From Flavisolibacter tropicus (lineage in GTDB: Bacteria; Bacteroidota; Bacteroidia; Chitinophagales; Chitinophagaceae), in contig NZ_CP011390.1 of the NCBI RefSeq assembly GCF_001644645.1, positions 868,001 through 932,000 on the forward strand: DNA of 64,000 nucleotides, read 5' to 3'. Of this stretch, positions 8,117-17,322 are shown one piece after another; positions within the stretch are counted from its first letter, which is position 1; each line of letters starts with the position of its first letter. The position numbers and the translations under genes are program-made. Under the pieces are notes generated by a model. It searched no databases. It saw only the letters and a list, made by a program, of their open reading frames with translations, and was not told the origin of the DNA.

Positions 8117-9119
8117 AGTTTAAATAGCCTTTCTTAATTTCCTCTACTGTTGTTGTTGTTGCATCGCCTTTTACAAATAGTTTATTGAAAGCAGCCGCTG
8201 CAGCAAAGTCAATGATCTCCTGTGGTGCCAATGCATTATAGTTACCATAGATCAAACCAGCCATAAAACAATCACCACTACCTACTTTATCAACTACTGT
8301 TTTCGTTTGTTGCTCCCTGGAAATATACAAATGGTTATGTTTAAAAAGTGTAGCATAATAACGCAGGCCTTCTTCCTGGTCAAAACGAAAGGTGTAAGCC
8401 ACTTGTTTAACCTTGGAAAAGCGCTTACTTATAGCTATTGAACTTTCTTCAGCCAGCTCTAAATACTGTTCTTTGTTATCTGCAAATGAAGAAGGCAATG
8501 AAATACCTAACATTTTCTCCGCAGCCCAGATGTTGCCCATTACCAGGTCACAGTATTGCACCAATTCTGGCATTACTTCAGATGGTAGTTTACCATACTG
8601 CCAAAGCTTAGCGCGGTAATTCAGGTCTACTGATATAAATAACCCTTTTCTTACGGCTGCCTGAAGTCCTTCTTTACATACAGCTGCTACATTTTCATTT
8701 AATGCTGGTGAAATAGCGCTAAAGTGAAACCAAGACTTACCTTTTAAAACTTCATCCCAGTCTGTTTGACCTGGCTGCAATTCATAAAACGACGAGTACG
8801 CCCGATCATAGATCACACCTGCATTTTTCAGGTCAGCACCTTGCGGGAGATAATAAGTGCCTATGCGATTGCCTGCATATAAAATCGCTGAAGTATCTAC
8901 ACCTTGGTCTTGTACGTATTGTGTAATTTCTTTTGATAAATAGTTATCTGGCAGTGCTGTTCCATAGCTTACAGGTACTTTCCAGCGAGAAAGTGCTTGA
9001 GCTACATTTAACTCTGCTCCTCCAATAAATACAGGCATAGACGAATGATGAATCCATTCGCCATGCAATACTGGAGACAATCGTAATAGTAACTCACCAA
9101 AACAAAAGACCGTATTCAT
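8109..9119 (-). CDS. kdgK: 2-dehydro-3-deoxygluconokinase (PfkB/ribokinase family)
   Basis: Phosphorylates KDG with ATP to KDPG. The 336-residue protein has the PfkB N-terminal motif GGAELNVAQALSRW and the C-terminal ATP/catalytic motif KVGSGDCFMAGLIYG with the catalytic Asp. KDG kinases and fructokinases are close relatives; the choice rests on the neighbours (KDPG aldolase downstream, UxaA upstream). The start overlaps the stop of the dehydrogenase gene by one base (TAATG). Confidence 0.9.
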   Translation of the reverse strand: MNTVFCFGELLLRLSPVLHGEWIHHSSMPVFIGGAELNVAQALSRWKVPVSYGTALPDNYLSKEITQYVQDQGVDTSAILYAGNRIGTYYLPQGADLKNAGVIYDRAYSSFYELQPGQTDWDEVLKGKSWFHFSAISPALNENVAAVCKEGLQAAVRKGLFISVDLNYRAKLWQYGKLPSEVMPELVQYCDLVMGNIWAAEKMLGISLPSSFADNKEQYLELAEESSIAISKRFSKVKQVAYTFRFDQEEGLRYYATLFKHNHLYISREQQTKTVVDKVGSGDCFMAGLIYGNYNALAPQEIIDFAAAAAFNKLFVKGDATTTTVEEIKKGYLNYA

Positions 9120-10744
9120 TAGAAAATGTATTTCGTGCTTAAAAAGTTGGAATGATGTCCGTGAACAATATCATTCAATAAACGCTTGTTGGTTTCATTG
9201 TTCTTTGTTGCAACTAAAGAACGGATAGAGAACGAACGAAGGGCATCAACAACCGACAACGTACCTTCTGCACTGTCTTTGCGACCCGTAAATGGAAATA
9301 CATCTGGGCCTCTCTGGCATTGACAATTGATATTGACACGGCTAACCTGGTTTACTAAAGGATCAATAGTAGCAGCCACTTCTTCAGTATCATTGCTAAA
9401 TATACTGACTTGCTGGCCATGTGTAGAATCAATAATATAGTCAATTGGTTCCTCCAGGCTTTCATAAGCCACTACCGGAATAACAGGGCCAAACTGTTCT
9501 TCTCTGTACACCTTCATTTGACTCGTTACCGGGTATAAGATAGCCGGATAAACAAAAGATGCTACTGCTTCACCCCCATTTTCGTTGATCACTTTTGCCC
9601 CTAGTGCCTGCGCATCTGCAATCAACTCTTTCAAATAGTCAGGCTTATGTGGTTCAGGCAATGGCGTTAGTGATACACCCTTTTCCCATGGCATACCGAA
9701 TTTCAATTTGGCTACTTCTTCTTTCAATTGTTGCAAAAAAGGTTCGGCTATGCTTTTATGAACAAAAATGATCTTTAATGCTGTACAACGCTGCCCATTG
9801 AAAGATAGGGATCCTAGTACGGTTTCCTGCACGGCCAGTTTCAAATCGGCATTTGCCGTAATAATTGCTGCATTTTTAGCATCCAATCCTAAAATAGCAC
9901 GTAAACGATTCACTTTGGGATGCAGTTTCTTTAACTCGTTGGCTACTTTACTGGAGCCAATTAATGTCAATACATTCACCTTTCCAGACTGCATTAAGGA
10001 AGGTACTATGGCATGTCCACGACCATAGATGGTATTTACTACACCTTTGGGGAAGGCTTGCTGAAAGGCTTTTAATAAGGGATAATGTAATAAGGTACCA
10101 TGCTTTGGTGGCTTAAATAACAATGTATTACCCATTATAATGGCTGGAATCAGCGTGGTAAACGTTTCATTTAATGGATAATTAAATGGCCCCATACACA
10201 AAACCACACCAAGCGGAGAACGGCGTATTTGTGCAATGATGCCTTGTTCATTTTCAAAGCTGGATGATTTACGATCCAGGTCTTTTAATGCATCAATAGT
10301 CGCGTATATGTATTCAACAGTACGATCAAACTCTTTTACGGAATCTGCATAAGACTTACCAATTTCCCACATGATCAGTTTTACAACAATATCCTTTTGT
10401 TGCAACATGCTATGTGTGAAGTTCTCTACGCATTTTATACGGTTAGCAACCGACATGGTTGGCCATTCGCCACGGCCATTATCATATGCATCAACAGCAG
10501 CCTGCAAGGCTACCATGGCCTCTTTTTCTGAGCAAACAGGATAGGTACCTATGAGCTTTCTCTCTAACCCATTTTCTGTTTTTATACAAATAGGCGAATA
10601 AACGGCATGAACATCACCGTTCCACGAATGCATTTCTCCATTGGACAAGTACTCTCGTTGATGGATTTCAGAAGGCAGTTTGTATTCTGCAGGTATCTGT
10701 TCTTCGCTTACGAATATATTTTCTAACTGACTTTTAAAGCTCAT
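9119..10744 (-). CDS. NADP-dependent aldehyde dehydrogenase, GapN-like (glyceraldehyde-3-phosphate)
   Basis: Probably oxidises glyceraldehyde 3-phosphate directly to 3-phosphoglycerate with NADP, using the triose released by the aldolase. The 541-residue ALDH-fold protein has the catalytic Cys320 in SFNGQRCTALK (as in GapN), the oxyanion Asn188 in GPFNYPLN and the Rossmann segment LIGSSKVANE. The motif that normally supplies the general-base Glu (ELGGK) reads GLDAK at 286-290, so that Glu is missing. Such a variant could be a hydrolysis-poor or phosphorylating enzyme, or Glu may come from elsewhere. The gene lies 18 bases after uxaC. Confidence 0.78.
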   Translation of the reverse strand: MSFKSQLENIFVSEEQIPAEYKLPSEIHQREYLSNGEMHSWNGDVHAVYSPICIKTENGLERKLIGTYPVCSEKEAMVALQAAVDAYDNGRGEWPTMSVANRIKCVENFTHSMLQQKDIVVKLIMWEIGKSYADSVKEFDRTVEYIYATIDALKDLDRKSSSFENEQGIIAQIRRSPLGVVLCMGPFNYPLNETFTTLIPAIIMGNTLLFKPPKHGTLLHYPLLKAFQQAFPKGVVNTIYGRGHAIVPSLMQSGKVNVLTLIGSSKVANELKKLHPKVNRLRAILGLDAKNAAIITANADLKLAVQETVLGSLSFNGQRCTALKIIFVHKSIAEPFLQQLKEEVAKLKFGMPWEKGVSLTPLPEPHKPDYLKELIADAQALGAKVINENGGEAVASFVYPAILYPVTSQMKVYREEQFGPVIPVVAYESLEEPIDYIIDSTHGQQVSIFSNDTEEVAATIDPLVNQVSRVNINCQCQRGPDVFPFTGRKDSAEGTLSVVDALRSFSIRSLVATKNNETNKRLLNDIVHGHHSNFLSTKYIF

Positions 10745-10762
10745 AAGGTTTCTTTAGGATTT

Positions 10763-12202
10763 TTATTGTACAGATGCAATTACACGAGGCTGGTTGACTT
10801 CTTTCCAATTGAAGTAGTTGCTGGCATTGTTATAACAAATGTCCTGTACCACTTTACCAATCCATTCTATATCATTGGGTAATTCACCTGCTTCCACTTC
10901 ATTGCCAAAAAGGTTACACAAGATGCGGCGGAAATACTCATGACGCGGAAATGATAGGAAACTACGGCTGTCGGTGAGCATGCCCACAAAGCGGCTTAAC
11001 AATCCCATATTGGACAGTGCATTGAGCTGCTTGATCATTCCATCTTTTTGGTCAAGGAACCACCAGCCGGAGCCATATTGGATCTTACCCTGTACAGAAC
11101 CATCATTAAAGTTGCCAATCATGGTAGCCATCAGTTCATTGTCGGCCGGGTTCAGGTTATACAGAATCGTTTTAGCCAGTTGATTATTTGTATCCAAACG
11201 GTCTAAAAACTTAGCAATGGTTTTTCCTTGTGAGAAATCACCAATACTGTCCCAGCCTGTATCAGGACCTAATTGCTGCATCATGCGGGAGTTGTTGTTG
11301 CGCAGGGCTCCTAAATGGTATTGCTGCACCCAGCCTTTTTCCCAATCCCATACAGCAAAGATTTCCAGCATAGCTGATTTGAACTTCAGATTTTCAGATG
11401 GTTCCAACTCTTTACCAGAACGGACTTTGTTGAAGATGCATATGATCTCTCCTTCCGTATAATCTTCAGCATAGATCTGCTCTAAACCATGATCCGATAC
11501 AGAGCATCCCATGGTGGCAAAGAAGTCGTGTCTGTTCTTTAAGGCGTCCAAATAATCAACAAACGATACAATTGTGGTATCGCTGGCCGCTTCTAACTTT
11601 GAAAGATAGCTATTGAAGGCTGCTGCATTATCTACATTCATTGCCTTATCGGGACGAAACGCAGGCAGGATCTTAACTTCAAATCCTTCATCTTTCACCT
11701 TTTGATGATGCTCTAGATTGTCAATAGGATCATCGGTCGTACACACCACCTTTACATTCATTTTACGTAAAAGATTACGCACAGAATAGTCTGGTGTTTG
11801 CAGCTTTACGGTAGCTTCCTCATAAACTTTAGCCGCTGTGTCAGCATTTAGGATGTCATGTATCCCAAAATAGCGTTGCAGTTCTAAATGCGTCCAGTGA
11901 TATAATGGATTGCGCAAGGTATAAGGAACGGTAGCTGCCCATTTTTGAAACTTGTCAAAATCAGGTTGGTTTCCAGTGCAGAAGCTTTCATCCACCCCGT
12001 TTGTACGCATGGCTCTCCATTTATAATGATCGCCATATAGCCATACCTGCGATAAATTTTGAAAATTGATATCATTAGCTATCTGATCGGGTGGTAGATG
12101 GCAATGGTAATCTATAATGGGCATCTCTTTTGCAAACTCGTGATACAAACGTTCCGCAGTTTTGGTTTGCAATAAGAAGTTATCGTCTAAGAAATTTTTC
12201 AT
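10763..12202 (-). CDS. uxaC: Glucuronate/galacturonate isomerase
   Basis: Converts D-galacturonate to tagaturonate (and D-glucuronate to fructuronate). The product has 479 residues from the start MKNFLDDNFLLQTKTAERL. It is an amidohydrolase-fold enzyme with the metal-binding IIDYHCHLPP near the N terminus, CTTDDPID, and the C-terminal MLTDSRSFLSFPRHEYFRR. Ten codons upstream another ATG is in frame (12232) but lies inside uxaA; family alignment favours 12202. It follows uxaA by 13 bases in the operon. Confidence 0.95.
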   Translation of the reverse strand: MKNFLDDNFLLQTKTAERLYHEFAKEMPIIDYHCHLPPDQIANDINFQNLSQVWLYGDHYKWRAMRTNGVDESFCTGNQPDFDKFQKWAATVPYTLRNPLYHWTHLELQRYFGIHDILNADTAAKVYEEATVKLQTPDYSVRNLLRKMNVKVVCTTDDPIDNLEHHQKVKDEGFEVKILPAFRPDKAMNVDNAAAFNSYLSKLEAASDTTIVSFVDYLDALKNRHDFFATMGCSVSDHGLEQIYAEDYTEGEIICIFNKVRSGKELEPSENLKFKSAMLEIFAVWDWEKGWVQQYHLGALRNNNSRMMQQLGPDTGWDSIGDFSQGKTIAKFLDRLDTNNQLAKTILYNLNPADNELMATMIGNFNDGSVQGKIQYGSGWWFLDQKDGMIKQLNALSNMGLLSRFVGMLTDSRSFLSFPRHEYFRRILCNLFGNEVEAGELPNDIEWIGKVVQDICYNNASNYFNWKEVNQPRVIASVQ

Positions 12203-12215
12203 GTAGTTAAATGCT

Positions 12216-13847
12216 TTATAAAGAAACTCCACGCTTCCATGGAATAAAATCGTCCTGGTTTAATAAAACAGCCTTAGGTGTTACTTCACCACTAGCCGCT
12301 TTGATACAATACTCCAATATTTCAGCACCCATTTCTTCAATGGTTTTCTCTCCTTCTATGATGGGTCCAGTATCAATGTCTATGATATCCGCCATCCGTT
12401 TTGCCAACTTAGAATTGGTGGCCACCTTAATGGTTGGGCAAACCGGGTTGCCTGTAGGTGTCCCTAAGCCTGTCGTGAACAGAATTAATGTGGCACCAGA
12501 AGCAGCTTTCCCTGTTGTAGCTTCCACATCATTGCCTGGTGTGCAAACAAGGCTTAAACCGGGCTTTACAGCCGGCTCTGTATAATCCAATACATCTACT
12601 ACTGGCGATGTACCCCCTTTTTTTGCAGCGCCCGCACTCTTAATTGCATCTGTAATTAATCCATCTTTAATATTGCCTGGCGAAGGATTCATGTGAAAGC
12701 CAGATCCTACGCGCGTCACAATCTCTTCATAGCTTTTCATTAAATGAATGAACTTACGTGCTATAGATTCATTTACAGAACGATCAACTAACTGCTGCTC
12801 AACACCACATAACTCCGGGAATTCTGCCAGTAATACTTTGCCGCCTAATGCCACCAATAAGTCAGAACAGTAGCCTACTGCAGGATTAGCTGAAATACCG
12901 CTAAAACCATCACTACCACCACATTTTACGCCAAGAACCATCTTGTCTAATGTAGCAGGCTTACGCTCCAGTTTATTTATCTCCACTAATCCCTCAAATG
13001 TTTTGCGGATAGCTTCTGCTACCATTTGCTCTTCACTTTGCGATTGCTGTTGTTCAAAAATGTAGAGTGGCTTAGCAAACTGAGGATTACGCTTTTTCAA
13101 GTCTGCAAAGAAATCATTTACCTGAAGGTTTTGACAACCTAAACTTAATACCGTAATGCCACTAACATTCGGATGATCAGCATAAGCTACCAGCAGTTTG
13201 CTAAGTATAGCTGCATCCTGACGTATACCACCACAGCCACCCTGGTGGGTTAAGAACTTGATACCATCTACATTCTTAAACACCCGGTTTTGATGATTAT
13301 TGGCAGGAGCCAAATTAACGGCATCAATGGCTTCACCATTTTTGTAGGCTTCTACCAGTTGATGTGCATATTGTTTATACTTATCAGTTACGGCATAGCC
13401 TAACTCATTATGTAGCGCTTCCCGAATCACTTCCATATTGCGGTTCTCACAGAAAACTGTTGGTATGAATAGCCAATAATTGGCAGTACCTACTCTACCA
13501 TCAGAACGATGATATCCATTGAACGTTCTGCCAATAAATTTGGAAACATCTGGTGCGTTCCATTGATAGTTGGAACTTCTATACTGATAAGGTTCAGCGG
13601 CATGTTTAACATTGGAAGTCGACATCAATCCGCCTTGTGGTATAAAGTTTTGTGCTTTCCCCACCAGTACACCGTACATGATCACTTCGTCCCCAGTATT
13701 CATATCATTGGCAAAAAACTTGTGCTTTGCTGGAATATCATCCACTACCTCATAATCCTGACCATTATAGGTCACCGTTTGGCCTTTTGCAATATCATGC
13801 AAGGCTACGATCACATTATCATCAGGATGCACTTTCAATACTTTCAT
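12216..13847 (-). CDS. uxaA: Altronate dehydratase, full-length
   Basis: Dehydrates D-altronate to 2-keto-3-deoxygluconate (KDG), an Fe(II)/Mn-dependent reaction. At 543 residues it has both parts of the family: an N-terminal SAF domain (about 1-90, MKVLKVHPDDNVIVAL) and the large C-terminal UxaA/GarD domain with HQGGCGG, VLGVKCGGSDGFSGISANPAVG and the conserved GFHMNPSPGN. The start overlaps the stop of uxaB by four bases (ATGA). A 143-codon frame on the opposite strand is a shadow. Confidence 0.95.
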   Translation of the reverse strand: MKVLKVHPDDNVIVALHDIAKGQTVTYNGQDYEVVDDIPAKHKFFANDMNTGDEVIMYGVLVGKAQNFIPQGGLMSTSNVKHAAEPYQYRSSNYQWNAPDVSKFIGRTFNGYHRSDGRVGTANYWLFIPTVFCENRNMEVIREALHNELGYAVTDKYKQYAHQLVEAYKNGEAIDAVNLAPANNHQNRVFKNVDGIKFLTHQGGCGGIRQDAAILSKLLVAYADHPNVSGITVLSLGCQNLQVNDFFADLKKRNPQFAKPLYIFEQQQSQSEEQMVAEAIRKTFEGLVEINKLERKPATLDKMVLGVKCGGSDGFSGISANPAVGYCSDLLVALGGKVLLAEFPELCGVEQQLVDRSVNESIARKFIHLMKSYEEIVTRVGSGFHMNPSPGNIKDGLITDAIKSAGAAKKGGTSPVVDVLDYTEPAVKPGLSLVCTPGNDVEATTGKAASGATLILFTTGLGTPTGNPVCPTIKVATNSKLAKRMADIIDIDTGPIIEGEKTIEEMGAEILEYCIKAASGEVTPKAVLLNQDDFIPWKRGVSL

Positions 13848-15364
13848 GCTATTATTGTTCTGTTCGCTTGTATAGTTTCAATAGCAGCATTCATTCCGCT
13901 ATTGAGTATAAGATGTAATTTTTCTGTAACCGCTTGTTGAAAACCAGGAAGCGTGTTTACTTCAGTTCCCCAAAGAGAATCATCTGCCAGTACTTCTTCA
14001 ACCAAAGCATCCAATGTCAATGTCTGCCAGCGTTTATAAAATGATTCAGCCTGATCGTCTGTAATCAAATAAGGTTGGCCATTCAATTCACCATAAAACT
14101 TGCCTTCTTTTACAGCAGTTGCTTTCATAAAACGCAAATAGGCAGCAAACCCAAAGGCAAAGTACTCAGGAACCGTTTGTATTTGCTCATAATGGCGAAG
14201 CAAAAGGGGGATACAACGCATTTTCATCTTAGAGCTGTATTGCATAGTTATGCTCAACCAATAATGCTTGATATGAGGATTGCGGAAACGGTCTAATACC
14301 TGTGTGCCGAAAACATGTGCTTTTTCTAATTCAACTTCATAGGGAATGGAAGGTGCAAGCTCTTCCATCATTAACTGAGCTATAAAGGTCCCCGTGTCTT
14401 CTTTGTCCATTGCATTTTTAACAGTGTCGCAACCCGCTAGAAAGGCCAAACCACAGCTAAGTGTATGCGTACCATTTAACAAACGAAGCTTTAACTCACG
14501 ATACAGATCAATATTGGGTTCTATAATAACCCCTTCATCTGCCTGCGCAAATGTCAGTACCTCTTTCACATGTTCATTTCCTTCAATGGCCCAAAGGCGG
14601 TATACTTCAGACATGGTCATTAAGCCATCCATGTAACCAAGCTCCTGTTCAAGTTCTTTTTGTAAAGACTGGTCTGGCTTTCCTGGTACTATACGATCAA
14701 CCAAGGAATTGCAAAATTGATTGCTGTTTTCCAACCACTCAATAAATGACGCTTCTAGTCCATTCAGATGTGCCAATTCCAATACAATAGCTTCTAACTT
14801 TGTTCCATTGTCAGGAATAAGTTCTGTAGGTACTATCACCATGCCGCTACGCTCACTGCCACCAAAGGCTTGGAAGCGCTCATACAGAAAGGCTAAGAGT
14901 TTTCCAGGAAATGATACTGGCGGGTGACGACGAATATCATCATTCACCAATTGAATACCTACTTCCGTAGTATTAGATATAATAACCTGCATATTTTGAT
15001 TATGTGCACAGGCTAAAATTTCTTCCCACTCTTCTGCGGCATTCAACACACGACTTATAGATGCATTAATTACATTCTCTTCAACTTTTTCACCGTTCTG
15101 TATACCTCTAACACATAGCGTATAGAGGCCGTCTTGTTTATCAAACGCACTGGAATCGCCATGCGATGTAGATTTTACTACTACAATACGGCCATTAAAA
15201 ATGCCTTTTTTGTTGGCTTTATCAATAAAATAATCGGGTAATCCCCGTAACAAAACGCCAGTTCCAAACTGCAATACTTTTTCAGGCAGTTCGAATAAAG
15301 TTTCATCGGGTATGGTCACCTTCTTAGAGGTGATGTTCTTTAGTGTGTAGCGTGAGAGTATCAT
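13844..15364 (-). CDS. uxaB: Tagaturonate reductase (altronate oxidoreductase)
   Basis: Reduces tagaturonate to altronate with NADH. The 506-residue mannitol-dehydrogenase-type protein shows the nucleotide-binding segment VLQFGTGVLLRGLPDYFID near the N terminus and the catalytic-region RLLNGTHTLSCGLAFLAGCDTV with the conserved Lys/Asn/His-type core. Fructuronate reductase (UxuB) is the nearest alternative; the RLLNGTHT motif and the adjoining uxaA and uxaC favour UxaB. Its start overlaps the pectinesterase stop by four bases (ATGA). Confidence 0.92.
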   Translation of the reverse strand: MILSRYTLKNITSKKVTIPDETLFELPEKVLQFGTGVLLRGLPDYFIDKANKKGIFNGRIVVVKSTSHGDSSAFDKQDGLYTLCVRGIQNGEKVEENVINASISRVLNAAEEWEEILACAHNQNMQVIISNTTEVGIQLVNDDIRRHPPVSFPGKLLAFLYERFQAFGGSERSGMVIVPTELIPDNGTKLEAIVLELAHLNGLEASFIEWLENSNQFCNSLVDRIVPGKPDQSLQKELEQELGYMDGLMTMSEVYRLWAIEGNEHVKEVLTFAQADEGVIIEPNIDLYRELKLRLLNGTHTLSCGLAFLAGCDTVKNAMDKEDTGTFIAQLMMEELAPSIPYEVELEKAHVFGTQVLDRFRNPHIKHYWLSITMQYSSKMKMRCIPLLLRHYEQIQTVPEYFAFGFAAYLRFMKATAVKEGKFYGELNGQPYLITDDQAESFYKRWQTLTLDALVEEVLADDSLWGTEVNTLPGFQQAVTEKLHLILNSGMNAAIETIQANRTIIA

Positions 15365-17322
15365 AAACTCTTTTTAATAATTGCGGTTGCTTCCTGTTCT
15401 AGCAAGAAGTTTTGGAAATAAGTTTTATTAGCAAAGTTCATATCGGTCTTTTCCCAGCAGGCATAGAACTGGAATTGGACAGGCTGATTATTCTTAATAT
15501 CCATGCTTACCGTATAAGTATTCAATATGCCATCGCCTTCATTTGATGTTTGACCAAATACCGGGTTGTATTTAGTAGACACCTTCACAGCCATGCCTAA
15601 ATAATCATCATTTTCAGATTGCTTGTCGTGTGTAAATAGAACTTTATAATTATTGTTTTCCAGGCTGTAGGATTGTTTTGATTTCAGATTAACAATACCT
15701 GTAACTAACTTCTCATCCCCTTTTAAGCCTGTCATCGTGATTTTACTTTCGTAATAGTAAGTACCCGGACGAATACTGATTTCCTCTGTGAGGTTGTATG
15801 TACGGTTCAATACTTTCCAGTTTTTGTAATGCAATCGTATTACAGCCACCGAGGCTTCATCCTTTACTAATTGGTACAATGTCTGTCCAACATTTTCTCC
15901 TAATCGGATCAAGGTGTCTTTACCTGCATTTGTTTTTACCTGTATGGCTAATGATCCAGCCCCTAATGATTTCCCTACTTTCAAAACATCCATTCCCCAA
16001 CGTGGATCAAAATGGTGATAGTACTTATCGCCGTAGGTACCCACCGTATCCATTACCAGTGCCGCTGTGGTCTTGCCAAAAATGTCTTTACCATTACGTA
16101 CATCCAGGTATATACGAAAGCCTACTTTGTCGTTTTCCCAGGCCGGACCTTCTGTTTGATAATAAGGAATGGCCACTTTAGAGAAATCATTTGCCTGAAG
16201 GTTGGCGGGCATCACATCTTTCTTTAAAATGGGGCCATACGAACCATCCGCCATTTTCTTTCGTAAGCGTGCATGGGCTTTAGCTTCAGCTGGAGCTGCT
16301 TCTGGTTGCCATCTTCCGGTAAACAACCAGCTGGTTGTTATCTGGTCTGATGTAGGTGCTCCTTTTGCTGTATTCAGGTTATCCTTATGCCAGGCATAAT
16401 CGCCTCCTGTTCTATGACAGTTATAATAGTACACTCTTCTACCCCACAAAATAGTATTAGGAGTAGGTACTAAATAAATGTCTTTATCAGCCATGTTTTG
16501 CGGAAACGTACAATCAATCAGGTAGAACTGCGCGTCACGGTGATAGCGTCCCAAATTAAAACCATCAAACCCTTCAAACGTGCAGTTTTTTAAAACAGTT
16601 TTTGAATCCTCAAAGCGAGAGCCATCATGCCAGATAGCTGCTACACCGGTATGTGAAATAAAGTGACAGTTTTCTGCCCATGCCCAGCCTCTTGGACAAT
16701 AGAAATCAACACCACCTTCCATAATACAGTCTTTGAAATAGAACATACCTTCCTGTACATTCCAGGGACTAACAGTATCGCCGCCAAAGGCGCGGAAACG
16801 GCAATTAATAGCTTTTAAGCGTGTGCTATTCATGGTACGCAAAGCCATTTGATGACCACTCTTAGATATCGTTTTTTGATGCGCTACCGTATCAGTTGCA
16901 CATGGTATTGTTTCATCTCCTTTCCAATCAAATCCAAATGAATTGGTAATGGTTAGGTTTTGAAACGTAAGGTCATTCCCATCCGTATTTATAGTAGCCA
17001 CACCCCAATCTTCATTGTGCAAGCATCGCCAGGCATCACGCGCAATGGCTTGTGTAATAATGGTCTTCTCGCGGTCTTCCCCTAAAAGAATAAGGTTATG
17101 CTTTTCAATATAAAGTTTTTCATTGTAGACACCGTTGCGGATATAGATAACACGAGGGGTAGTAGCAGAATCGGGTAAACTGTTAATAGCTCCCTGGATG
17201 GTTTTATAATCACCCTTGCCATAGGCATCAACAACAATCCGTACTGGAGGTTGTTTTGCCAAAATGGTAGTAGTGGTTAACAAACAAAAAACAACAGCTA
17301 TAATGGAAAATATAGTTCTCAC
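15361..17322 (-). CDS. Secreted pectinesterase fused to a DUF4861 domain
   Basis: Probably removes methyl groups from pectin outside the cytoplasm. Residues 1-22 are a signal peptide; about 25-330 are a pectinesterase beta-helix; about 385-640 match DUF4861 (AWENDKVGFRIYLDVR, WGMDVLKVGKSLGAGSLA), a domain common in rhamnogalacturonan loci. The esterase active site is altered: the usual GFQD is AFGGD (Gln replaced by Gly around 180-182), while the second Asp is kept in GGVDFY (Asp206) and Arg in NLGRYH. The start is GTG (17320-17322), supported by a four-base overlap (GTGA) with the GH105 stop. Activity of the altered esterase domain is uncertain. Confidence 0.85.
   Translation of the reverse strand: MRTIFSIIAVVFCLLTTTTILAKQPPVRIVVDAYGKGDYKTIQGAINSLPDSATTPRVIYIRNGVYNEKLYIEKHNLILLGEDREKTIITQAIARDAWRCLHNEDWGVATINTDGNDLTFQNLTITNSFGFDWKGDETIPCATDTVAHQKTISKSGHQMALRTMNSTRLKAINCRFRAFGGDTVSPWNVQEGMFYFKDCIMEGGVDFYCPRGWAWAENCHFISHTGVAAIWHDGSRFEDSKTVLKNCTFEGFDGFNLGRYHRDAQFYLIDCTFPQNMADKDIYLVPTPNTILWGRRVYYYNCHRTGGDYAWHKDNLNTAKGAPTSDQITTSWLFTGRWQPEAAPAEAKAHARLRKKMADGSYGPILKKDVMPANLQANDFSKVAIPYYQTEGPAWENDKVGFRIYLDVRNGKDIFGKTTAALVMDTVGTYGDKYYHHFDPRWGMDVLKVGKSLGAGSLAIQVKTNAGKDTLIRLGENVGQTLYQLVKDEASVAVIRLHYKNWKVLNRTYNLTEEISIRPGTYYYESKITMTGLKGDEKLVTGIVNLKSKQSYSLENNNYKVLFTHDKQSENDDYLGMAVKVSTKYNPVFGQTSNEGDGILNTYTVSMDIKNNQPVQFQFYACWEKTDMNFANKTYFQNFLLEQEATAIIKKSL

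Noticed and set aside
12211..12585. 124-codon + strand frame inside uxaA
   Set aside because: Antisense to a highly conserved gene; a product of codon bias on the other strand.
13509..13940. 143-codon + strand frame across uxaA/uxaB
   Set aside because: Antisense shadow spanning the junction of two real genes.
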